From Bacteroidota bacterium (lineage in GTDB: Bacteria > Bacteroidota > Bacteroidia > NS11-12g > UBA955), in assembly GCA_016787485.1 (NCBI GenBank), contig JAEUUL010000004.1:62001-126000 (forward strand): DNA of 64,000 nt, given 5' to 3'. The first letter of the stretch is position 1, and each line of letters opens with the position of its first letter. A program made the translations under genes and the position numbers. Below are positions 54,596 to 61,703 of the stretch, piece by piece. A model generated the notes under the pieces. That model worked only from the letters and a program-made list of their open reading frames with translations. It was not told the origin of the DNA and did not search any database.

Positions 54596-54745
54596 TTACT
54601 TGCCCTTTTTACCGCCTTGGTTTGGATTCATTTGCTTACCTCTGTTTCCCTGATTTTGTGAATATTGTTTGTTTGTTCCGCTTGTTCCTTTGTTAGCGTT
54701 TGATTGGCTTGATTGATTCTGTAGCGTTGTTACTCTTTTACTCAT
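54596..54745 (-). CDS. Short Asn/Gln/Lys-rich protein (49 residues)
   Basis: A 49-residue frame beginning MSKRVTTLQNQSSQSNANKG and ending GNRGKQMNPNQGGKKGK, rich in Asn, Gln, Gly, Ser and Lys and without hydrophobic segments. It is likely disordered and basic. It lies 36 nt downstream of the LRAT-fold gene on the same strand, so it may be co-transcribed. Recognition is not possible; the frame is supported mainly by its position and biased composition. Confidence 0.5.
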   Translation of the reverse strand: MSKRVTTLQNQSSQSNANKGTSGTNKQYSQNQGNRGKQMNPNQGGKKGK

Positions 54746-54781
54746 TGTTTTGAAATTTAGTTGTTAGATATTTATTGGAAA

Positions 54782-55363
54782 TTATTTAAGTCGTCTTTTG
54801 TTTGGATAATGCTGCTGGGCAGGTATATTATTTTCATCATCACTCAAAGCCCAAGCAAGTCCGCCAAGTAACATAAGTCCAAGTCCGATATATGCACCAC
54901 CTTTACTTTTATTTGCTGCTGAACCAAGTGCAACAGCTGCCCCAACAGCAACACCTGCTTTGCCCCAATTGGTAACCTGTTCACTTTTGTGAGTTCCGTA
55001 ATGAACCCAATTCTTAAAATGTTCGCAGTTGTTTAGAATTAAGTTGTAGCTGTCTTCATCTTTACGCATCAATGCTCTTGTAACTGCTTCTTTGCGTTCA
55101 TGGAAAGTTCCAATGAAGCGTTCAATTTTTTCTGGGATAAAAGTTTTAAGTTCATTCAACAACTCATGGTAGTTGAAAATTTTCACACCTGAAAATGTGT
55201 TCGCCATAAATACATGACGGTCTTGATAGGTGCCTAAGTAAAGAATATAGTGTCGCAACAATTTAAATGGTTGTTTCTTTACTTGAATTGCATCTGCTGG
55301 TTTAAGATTGTTCTGCTGAACAAACACATCAAGGTTTTTTTCTAATAGTTGAAGTTCTGACAT
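54782..55363 (-). CDS. LRAT-fold membrane protein
   Basis: The ATG at 55,363 gives 193 residues. The LRAT (permuted NlpC/P60) signature is present: H38 in LLRHYILYLG and the nucleophile C113 in NNCEHFKNW, matching the NCEHF motif of this acyltransferase/thiol-hydrolase fold. Two glycine-rich hydrophobic segments follow (AGVAVGAAVALGSAA and AYIGLGLMLLGGLAW), so the protein is membrane-bound at its C-terminus. Eukaryotic relatives move acyl chains between lipids. In bacteria the role is open; a toxin-like lipid-modifying function or an envelope role are both possible. Confidence 0.8.
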   Translation of the reverse strand: MSELQLLEKNLDVFVQQNNLKPADAIQVKKQPFKLLRHYILYLGTYQDRHVFMANTFSGVKIFNYHELLNELKTFIPEKIERFIGTFHERKEAVTRALMRKDEDSYNLILNNCEHFKNWVHYGTHKSEQVTNWGKAGVAVGAAVALGSAANKSKGGAYIGLGLMLLGGLAWALSDDENNIPAQQHYPNKRRLK

Positions 55364-55415
55364 GATTATTATTTGTTGTTGGCACAAAGGTGAATTGTTA
55401 TTACCTTCTCCACAA

Positions 55416-55447
55416 AGGACGATAAGCTATTGTCCAACTATCGTCCT
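55416..55447. repeat. Inverted repeat at the 3' end of the gene at 55,446
   Basis: AGGACGATA (55,416-55,424) and TATCGTCCT (55,439-55,447) form a perfect 9-bp dyad with a 14-nt loop. The dyad overlaps the TAG stop codon of the minus-strand gene. It may act as a 3' end structure; no long T-run follows. Confidence 0.55.
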
Positions 55448-56312
55448 ATTGTCCGTCCATACAATACTTATCCAATAAGTGTTTTATCATTCTTGAAATT
55501 TCGTTTTTTGTTTTTTCGTCTACCTCTGCTTCGTGCCTTAACTTTCTAAATTCTCTTCTTGGATACTTGTCTTTCGTTGGTGGTTGCAAATGTTGTTTGA
55601 GATAAACGAATAAGCCACGATTTCCGATTACTTTGATAGCTTCGCACTCATGCAACTCATAAAACAACGTTAGAAATGGTAGAAGATGTTTTGAGGGAAG
55701 TTCAACTTTGAAATCCGTTTCTATCAAATTAAACAATGAGTAGAGTTGCGTTTTTGTTTTTATTCCTTTGAAAGTTTTAATTATGTCGTCAACGAAAAAG
55801 TCAAGCGGTTGACTTGATTTCCAATCAAGTTGAATTGGCTTTGAAAGTTTAATTGTATTTCTACGTTTTTTGTTCTCTGTCGTTGCAAAGGTATTTATGT
55901 TATCAAGATTCAACAGCGTTTCTAATGCTGTAAAGTCCCAAGAATGTTTGGCGTAGGTTTTTTTGATTGTTTGCTTTAACAGGTCAAAGTATTCGGCTTG
56001 TTCAAGTCCTGAAAGATAGTAAGTATCCCTAATTAAATAAATAGATAACTCAACAATTTTTTGTTCAATCTTGTTTTTGTGTTCACTTTGTTCAATGTCA
56101 TGTAGTCGCTTGTTTATGGTTGTCGTAAAATCTCTAATGGTCAAAACAAACTGTGAAACAATTTCGTTTTTGTGTTTGCTGTTGGTCGTTTCGTAAAAGT
56201 CGTTAAGAGAAGTTTCAATTTCGCTGTAAATACAGAGGTCAGACAGAAGCAAGACTATTTCTGTCTGCTGGTGTGGTAGGTAATATTTCTCAAAGAAGTC
56301 AGCGAATGTCAT
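55446..56312 (-). CDS. Hypothetical protein, helical, no membrane segment
   Basis: I do not recognise this 288-residue protein. It is mostly alpha-helical, with a basic KKRRNTIKLSK stretch near residue 150 and a C-terminal region (LLPFLTLFYELHECEAIKVI, then REFRKLRHEAEVDEKTKNEI) loosely like the C-terminal part of RteC-type proteins of Bacteroidota mobile elements, but the match is weak. It has no signal peptide and is probably cytosolic. Codon usage is AT-biased. It follows the attC-like region at 56,346-56,506. Confidence 0.6.
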   Translation of the reverse strand: MTFADFFEKYYLPHQQTEIVLLLSDLCIYSEIETSLNDFYETTNSKHKNEIVSQFVLTIRDFTTTINKRLHDIEQSEHKNKIEQKIVELSIYLIRDTYYLSGLEQAEYFDLLKQTIKKTYAKHSWDFTALETLLNLDNINTFATTENKKRRNTIKLSKPIQLDWKSSQPLDFFVDDIIKTFKGIKTKTQLYSLFNLIETDFKVELPSKHLLPFLTLFYELHECEAIKVIGNRGLFVYLKQHLQPPTKDKYPRREFRKLRHEAEVDEKTKNEISRMIKHLLDKYCMDGQ

Positions 56313-56345
56313 TGAATAATTTTGATTTTGTCTGCTCGTTCAATT

Positions 56346-56506
56346 CTCAAGTGTTCTAACTCAGCACTGTCCTCACGGGTTGTAGGTAACGGTTTCGGGC
56401 TTTGCGTTGGTGGGCTTTTGAAACCGTAAACTGTCTGCCAGCACCAACGTTTATTAATTGCTCAAATGTTTCTACTCGCACTGTCCGCCCACTAACGCAA
56501 AACCCG
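56346..56506. repeat. attC-like imperfect inverted repeat with direct repeats
   Basis: A 20-nt arm at 56,396-56,415 (CGGGCTTTGCGTTGGTGGGC) pairs with 56,487-56,506 at 18 of 20 positions, with a 71-nt loop. In addition, a stretch of about 26 bp ending GCACTGTCC occurs twice (56,346-56,372 and 56,461-56,486) with few changes. The layout recalls cassette attC sites, but the standard 7-bp core sites are not clear and no integrase is present. Confidence 0.45.
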
Positions 56507-56518
56507 TGTTAGCAGTAG

Positions 56519-57370
56519 TTATTTATTTTTTTGTCGGAATTCATTTAGTTCTTTTAATTGTTGTTCCAAAATTTCTTTAGGAATCATACACTTTGGTGGC
56601 ATTTTCCTGTTTTTGTCCTTGTAATATTCAGAGACCTTTTTTATGGCACTGCTATGATTTTTCAGTAATGAATGTTGTTCATTACACCATTTGATTAATC
56701 CAAGTATCGCATCGTAATCTTCTTTTGGTGGAGCTATTGAATAGCTTGCCAAAATTTTTACTCTTGGAAACTTCATAATATTGTCTGATTGTCTAATTGA
56801 AGGAGTCATAAGCAAGCAATTATTAAACGAGCTTTCGGTTAATTGATGAATATATCCAAATGCCACAGGATCTAAATTGTGTGAGTGTCTATCAAGTAGT
56901 TTATCACCATTATCTTTAAATTCCTTTGCGTTATGTAAAATCCAATCCCACCATTTTCTAGGAGGGGTCACATTCGGTTCTGAATCCATATATAAATGAT
57001 TCAAAATTTTAGTCATACCATTCTCGGAAAAAAATTCTTCAAATGTTTGTGGCTCATCTTCTGGAACAGATTCTCTAAATGCACTTGTCCAGAAACTTAT
57101 ATATCTGCTCGTGTAAAGCCTCACGTCTTCGTACGCAGCAAGTTTTTGTGGAATGCTTCTCGTTTCTTCTCTGTTTTGAATAAGTCTATCAATTACAAAA
57201 ACAGTCACTGCTACACCAAGCATTTCAGTAAAAAAGTTTAATCCAAATTGTTCGGTCTTTGTCGAACATAGCCAACACAAAAGTCCAATTATTAAAAGTC
57301 CCAAAAGGGTCAATATTATGACCTTTTCACTTTTAATATTCTTCCAGAATGTTTGAAGTTGTTGTTTCAT
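56519..57370 (-). CDS. Hypothetical protein with two N-terminal membrane segments
   Basis: This 283-residue protein begins with a short basic segment, then two hydrophobic helices at about residues 15-34 and 43-65. A large cytoplasmic domain follows with WTSAFRESVPEDEP, an RKWWDWILHNAKEF segment and a basic C-terminus. No known catalytic motif was identified. The sequence is AT-rich, in keeping with the island. A TACTTGTAA/TTACAAGTA dyad lies about 100 bp upstream of its start. Confidence 0.65.
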   Translation of the reverse strand: MKQQLQTFWKNIKSEKVIILTLLGLLIIGLLCWLCSTKTEQFGLNFFTEMLGVAVTVFVIDRLIQNREETRSIPQKLAAYEDVRLYTSRYISFWTSAFRESVPEDEPQTFEEFFSENGMTKILNHLYMDSEPNVTPPRKWWDWILHNAKEFKDNGDKLLDRHSHNLDPVAFGYIHQLTESSFNNCLLMTPSIRQSDNIMKFPRVKILASYSIAPPKEDYDAILGLIKWCNEQHSLLKNHSSAIKKVSEYYKDKNRKMPPKCMIPKEILEQQLKELNEFRQKNK

Positions 57371-57720
57371 ATAATTACTGCTAACTTACTTATATGTGCA
57401 ACAAAACTGCATCACACTTCCCCCTGCCTGGAGTATTTGTGCAACTTTTCTTTCCGTTAAGTAAGTACTTGTAACCATTTGCAGTCGGCTTGGGCTTCAT
57501 GCTATTTACAAGTATAGGCTGCATCCGGCTGAATATCAAGAGGCGGAATAGACCGTTTTACAAAACAGGCATCCGGTTTTGTGAATGGCGGGTTTGGGTT
57601 TGTGTGGGGGGGTCATGTTTCGACAGGCTTTTCAGAAGCGAAGAGGCGAGGTAAGTCATGTTTCGACAAGCTTCCCGAGGCGTTGCTCGGGACTATGAGC
57701 AATATGACAATTGCAGGGGT
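57371..57720. other. Intergenic region with dyad and R1 copies
   Basis: This 350-bp space holds a perfect dyad (TACTTGTAA at 57,466-57,474 and TTACAAGTA at 57,506-57,514), a partial R1-like block at 57,611-57,628, and the full R1 stem-loop at 57,653-57,706. A GTGCAAC sequence occurs twice near 57,390-57,445. No gene is supported. It marks the join between the AT-rich island and the third caspase gene. Confidence 0.65.
57653..57706. repeat. Stem-loop repeat R1, copy 2
   Basis: Outer arms GTCATGTT / AATATGAC (one mismatch) and inner arms CCCGAG / CTCGGG. Like copy 1, it ends 14-16 bp beyond the stop of a minus-strand gene. A half copy starting GTCATGTTTCGACAGGCTT lies just to the left. Confidence 0.8.
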
Positions 57721-60648
57721 TTACTTCAGCTTCCAGTTGAACAGGATGTTCTCGCTGCGTTGGGTGGGGCGCTGCTGCCCGTTGGTGAGGGCATATACGG
57801 TTTTGCCTACGTAGGCGCTGAGCTCCTGTATGGTGATGTCTCCGTTCCGGTCCAGGTCTGCCGCCCCGTTTTTCAGCCCGTTCAGCAGGGCATAGGTGAA
57901 TACACCGTTCTGCCAGTCTTCCGACTCCAGGGCATAGCTGTTGCCGGCCGCCGCACTGATGACCTGCAGGCCCGACTCGCTGTTGAAGCCGGAAAACAAC
58001 TGCTGCATGAGTTCAAAGGTGCCTGCCTGGCTGTTGTCTGCACCGGCATAGGATACCCTGCCCCCCTTTCGTCCGGGAATGGCGGTAATCTTTTGTCCGG
58101 AGGATGAAACCAGTACGGAATCGGTCAACAGCGATTCGTCAAACTCTCCGCTGTGGCAGGCATCCAGCAGCACCAGTCGCTTGCGCGCGGGGATGCCCTC
58201 AAACAGGGATTCGATCATTTCAAAACTCAGTCCCCTGGCGGCGGGCTGGTCAAAATCCATGTCGTGGGTGGCAAACCAGAACTGAAAGGAATCATCCAGC
58301 AGGCCATGGCCGGAGAAGAACAGCACCACGATGTCATCCGGGCGGGTTTGCAGCAATTGTTTGCGCAGGGACAGGATGTTTTCCCGCAGGGCGCGCAGGT
58401 TCAGCAGGGTATCGGGCATCTGCACCCGGGTTTTGCCCATGTCCTGCCGGAAGAGACGGATGAGGTCCCTGCCATCCTTGGCCGCATAGCGCAGGTTGTA
58501 CCCCTCGTTCTCATACTGCGATACACTTACAGGTACAAACACAAGCGAGGGTGTGTTTTTCTCGGCGGGTTTGTACTGGATGGAAATATACTGTCGGTAG
58601 GATTCCAGGCCCTGCGGATTGCGCACCCTTGCTGTGATGAGATTTTGCCCCGGCGCCAGGGTAAGGTTTATGCTCTGCCATTCTCCGGCCGGGATTTTTC
58701 GTCCTCGGGTATTCTCCAACGGTACACCGTTTACCGAAACCTGCAGGTACAAACTATCTGAGCTCTGCTGTGCACCCCTGAAGCGCAGGGTTATCCGGGG
58801 ATCCCGGGTAGTGGATGGGATGTTGCTGCGGTTCTCAATTTCAATTTCAGGTATTTCCTGGTTTCCCTGCATGTCTGCCATGGAAACGGCTGCCCGTTGC
58901 TGCCGGCGGATGAAGGCCTGTTCGAAGGCTGCAATTTTTTCTGCCTGATAGAAGGGCATGCCTTTCAGCACCTCATGGGGGCGGTTGTACTGCAGGTCGA
59001 ACTGGTCCAGAAAGAAAAAGCGGTTGCGCAGGGAGAAGCCGATGTAGCCGGAAGCACCCCGTGAGGCCATGTAATAGCCGGATGTGTCGGCAAACAGGTA
59101 GTTGGAGCCCGGGAACAGGGCCAAACGGCAAAGAAACTTTGCAGCTGTATCGTAAAAGTGGATAAAACCATCCTCGGAGCCTGTAATGAGGCAGCGGGCT
59201 CCGGAACCAATGTCGGCGCAGGTGACAGCACCCGTATGTCCGGTGGCGAGGGAAAACAGGCGTTCCTGTCCGGAATACACCTGCAGGCTGCGGTTGGAGT
59301 CAGTGAAAAAACTGAGTCCGGGCTGTGTGCCTGCATACAGGTTGTATACCGGTACCCGGGGAAGTTTTGCCAGTGTTTTTAGGGTATTGGGGCCAGTGCT
59401 CCACACAAACCGCAGGGCTCTTTGCCTGCGGTATCCGGGTTTAAAGCGCTTGTAGAGGCGGTATTTGTGGCAAACCCCGTAAATGCGGGTCTGATCGGCC
59501 GAGACGGAATCGAACCGCAGGATGCGTTGTTGCCAGTGAAATACCCTGTCACGCAGGGTGGGTTTGAGCCCGGCGTGGTGCAGGCCTTCAAAATCCTGCA
59601 GGTGAAAGGTCATGAGTTCCCCGTTGGCATACCCGAGAATGAGGTTGTTGTCTCCGGGGCCAAACCGGCAGGCGGTGATTTCCCTGCCGGAACCGCCGAG
59701 GGTGCTGATCTTTTCGCCTTTGAGGCTGTGCAGGATGATTTCCCTGTCTGCCCCTGCGGTGGCCAGCAAACCGCGGCGTTCGTGCACCGCCAGGGTGGTG
59801 ATCTGATTATTCAGTCCGCGCAGGGTTTGGGTTAATTTTCCGCTGTAAGCATGGTAAAGGTAAACAAAGCCGTTTTTGTTGCCCCCGGCGAGCAGGCCGG
59901 ATGCAGCAGAAACCGCGGTGAACGCATGCCAGAGACGGTTGGCCGGCAAATTGTACAGGCTTTTGAATGCGGATCCTGTAAAGCGCCAGGCGTGCATTCT
60001 GCCCCGCAGGGATGCGCCGTACAGCACCGTACCCGAACTGTCCCAGGCGAGTTGCTGCACTTTTTCAGAAAGCATTGCCGTGGTTTTCCCGGTTTCGGTG
60101 GAATAGATTTCCACGGTGCCTTTGTCCGGACTGCTGAACGCAATCTGCCGCTGATCCGGCGAATAGACCGCGGTCTCACAGCTGGTGCGCGCATGAAAAT
60201 CAACCCATTTTTCTATACCTGTTGCTGCCAGGCTAAGGCGGTACACCCCATTCCCACAGGCCAGAATTTCTTTCCCGTCTGCGCGGAAATGCACATCGCT
60301 GAGGCCGGCGCTGAGGCGGATTCCCTGCAATGGGGTGTTGCTGCCAAAATCGTACAGGCTGATATGGCCGGACAAACCTGCCACCGCCAGCCAGGGCTGA
60401 TGCGGGTGAAAATCCAGTGCAGCCACCGGACCTGACGTTTGCCGCAGGGTGCGAACTTGTTTGCCGGTTTGCACATCCCACAGGATCACCAGTCCATCTT
60501 CGGATGCGGATGCCAGCAGGTCGCCCGCCGGATTGAAGCGCACGCAGGTGATTTTCCGGGAATGGCCGGTTTGCAGTTCCAGGGTGGGGTTTTGCGCCTG
60601 CGTAATGGCAGGCAGAAAAAACAGGAATATGAATGCGAAAAATGCCAT
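57721..60648 (-). CDS. Exported WD40-propeller/caspase protein C with EF-hand-like loop
   Basis: Starting at the ATG at 60,648 gives 975 residues. A signal peptide (MAFFAFIFLFFLPAITQAQ) is followed by ten or more divergent WD40 units (VILWDVQTG, ISLYDFGSN, VEIYSTETG, IHFYDTAAK), the shared linker LDQFDLQYNRPHEVL, an Ig-like part and a caspase domain with His781 in FFSGHGLL and Cys831 in LLDACHSGE. Residues 931-942 (DLDRNGDITIQE) form a canonical 12-residue EF-hand loop, absent from proteins A and B, so calcium could control this protease. The frame runs on to 61,044 through repeat sequence and is cut back. Confidence 0.9.
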   Translation of the reverse strand: MAFFAFIFLFFLPAITQAQNPTLELQTGHSRKITCVRFNPAGDLLASASEDGLVILWDVQTGKQVRTLRQTSGPVAALDFHPHQPWLAVAGLSGHISLYDFGSNTPLQGIRLSAGLSDVHFRADGKEILACGNGVYRLSLAATGIEKWVDFHARTSCETAVYSPDQRQIAFSSPDKGTVEIYSTETGKTTAMLSEKVQQLAWDSSGTVLYGASLRGRMHAWRFTGSAFKSLYNLPANRLWHAFTAVSAASGLLAGGNKNGFVYLYHAYSGKLTQTLRGLNNQITTLAVHERRGLLATAGADREIILHSLKGEKISTLGGSGREITACRFGPGDNNLILGYANGELMTFHLQDFEGLHHAGLKPTLRDRVFHWQQRILRFDSVSADQTRIYGVCHKYRLYKRFKPGYRRQRALRFVWSTGPNTLKTLAKLPRVPVYNLYAGTQPGLSFFTDSNRSLQVYSGQERLFSLATGHTGAVTCADIGSGARCLITGSEDGFIHFYDTAAKFLCRLALFPGSNYLFADTSGYYMASRGASGYIGFSLRNRFFFLDQFDLQYNRPHEVLKGMPFYQAEKIAAFEQAFIRRQQRAAVSMADMQGNQEIPEIEIENRSNIPSTTRDPRITLRFRGAQQSSDSLYLQVSVNGVPLENTRGRKIPAGEWQSINLTLAPGQNLITARVRNPQGLESYRQYISIQYKPAEKNTPSLVFVPVSVSQYENEGYNLRYAAKDGRDLIRLFRQDMGKTRVQMPDTLLNLRALRENILSLRKQLLQTRPDDIVVLFFSGHGLLDDSFQFWFATHDMDFDQPAARGLSFEMIESLFEGIPARKRLVLLDACHSGEFDESLLTDSVLVSSSGQKITAIPGRKGGRVSYAGADNSQAGTFELMQQLFSGFNSESGLQVISAAAGNSYALESEDWQNGVFTYALLNGLKNGAADLDRNGDITIQELSAYVGKTVYALTNGQQRPTQRSENILFNWKLK

Positions 60649-61013
60649 TCGGTATTCCTGCAAAAGGCCTGGTCCAAACAAGATGTTTTTCTTTTTTACC
60701 ACCTTTTTTCGCGAAAAAAGGTGGAGCCCCGTCCGAATGGCATGGCCGGGCGGGCAAAAACGCAGACGGCCCAAGGCGCCTTTCCCAGCACAGGTCAGCC
60801 CGGACAGCTTGCCGGCTTGCGCCCTCCACTTCGTTTCGGGTTGTGCTGTCCTCCCCGCGCTGCGGGGCCGTCTGGCCGGGACGCCACATTGGAGAGGTGT
60901 TTTCAACGGAACTTTATACTGCAGCGAATAATCAGTTTTATTTATACCCGGCCTTAGGCAATACAAGCACTTTTGTGTGAACTTTCTCTTACCTGAATTG
61001 TGAATCATCACCA
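60649..61013. other. Intergenic region upstream of caspase C
   Basis: This 365-bp space holds R2 copy 2 and a GC-rich block (60,764-60,873) bounded by AGACGGCCC / GGGCCGTCT. It also holds an inner CCCCGC-GCT-GCGGGG hairpin at 60,853-60,867. The rest has no supported gene. No exact -7 element was seen near the start of gene C, so its promoter may lie within or before the repeat. Confidence 0.65.
60692..60753. repeat. Dispersed repeat R2, copy 2
   Basis: A 62-bp unit, the same as 50,949-51,010 except for three bases. It contains a perfect 26-bp palindrome, CCACCTTTTTTCG followed by its complement, and lies about 45 bp upstream of the caspase C start. Confidence 0.85.
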
Positions 61014-61703
61014 TCATTTTCTCCTCGCTGCCAGTGTGTAACAACCCGGTTCCATGATGTCTCCGGATACAATTCCGATTTTGTTTTTGTATGCTGGTGA
61101 ATTAAATGCGTAATTCGGGTTGAGAAAAACCTGGGGATTTTTTACTTCTCCCAAAACTTCCATTGTATTCGGATTAAAACGAATGATGGTTAAACTGTCC
61201 AACGCCACGGAATGGTTGCAGTATTTGCAATCATTGGTATTGAACAGATTGAATTCCAGCATAAGAAATGCCGGTTTTTCCCAAACCAAATCCCGCGTTT
61301 CAATTTCAAAAAACAGGGCCTCGTTTGTGGTACTGGTAATAACGGTATAATTGCTGTCGATATCAAATGCACCATTGTTCGGAGCCAGTGTTGCATCAAA
61401 CTGATCCCAGGTGGTTTTTACATATCCTTCACTGGAAATGCTGTTCTCCGGAAATTCAAGGTAATGGTTGTAATCTTTTAAGGACAGCAAAGAAATGAAC
61501 ATGCCCTCAGGGCAGACTCTGTAAATGCGTGTGGTGCTGCCATCGGACCAGGTTTTTTTAAATCCGAGGTGTTTGTACTCGGGTGTGTAGAGGGTAAATC
61601 CTTCGCCACAAGCGGGATATTTCAGTGGTGTTTTTTTACAGGCAGGGAAAAACAACTGCGTAAAACAGAGCAATATGGCAGTGATATAAATTCCCTTTTT
61701 CAT
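61014..61703 (-). CDS. Lipoprotein of unknown function
   Basis: The 229-residue protein has a signal with a lipobox-like FFPAC (C22), then KKTPLKYPACGEGFTLYTPEY. The mature domain is beta-rich. Cysteines in NTNDCKYCNH and at the C-terminus (EPGCYTLAARRK) may form disulfides. No family is recognised. It overlaps the upstream lipoprotein gene by 4 nt, so it is the last gene of the three-gene operon starting at 63,477. Confidence 0.7.
   Translation of the reverse strand: MKKGIYITAILLCFTQLFFPACKKTPLKYPACGEGFTLYTPEYKHLGFKKTWSDGSTTRIYRVCPEGMFISLLSLKDYNHYLEFPENSISSEGYVKTTWDQFDATLAPNNGAFDIDSNYTVITSTTNEALFFEIETRDLVWEKPAFLMLEFNLFNTNDCKYCNHSVALDSLTIIRFNPNTMEVLGEVKNPQVFLNPNYAFNSPAYKNKIGIVSGDIMEPGCYTLAARRK

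Noticed and set aside
56346-56506. A true integron attC site
   Set aside because: The stem is suggestive, but neither the RYYYAAC nor the GTTRRRY core could be placed at the ends and no integrase is visible; kept only as attC-like.
39153-60648. Bacterial gasdermin or type III-E CRISPR protease system
   Set aside because: Caspase-like proteases are often linked to gasdermins or Craspase, but no gasdermin-like protein, Cas gene or CRISPR array is present and these proteases are exported.
57721-61044. N-terminal extension of caspase C to 61,044
   Set aside because: The extra 132 codons read through repeat R2 and GC-rich repeat sequence, and a clear signal peptide starts at 60,648.
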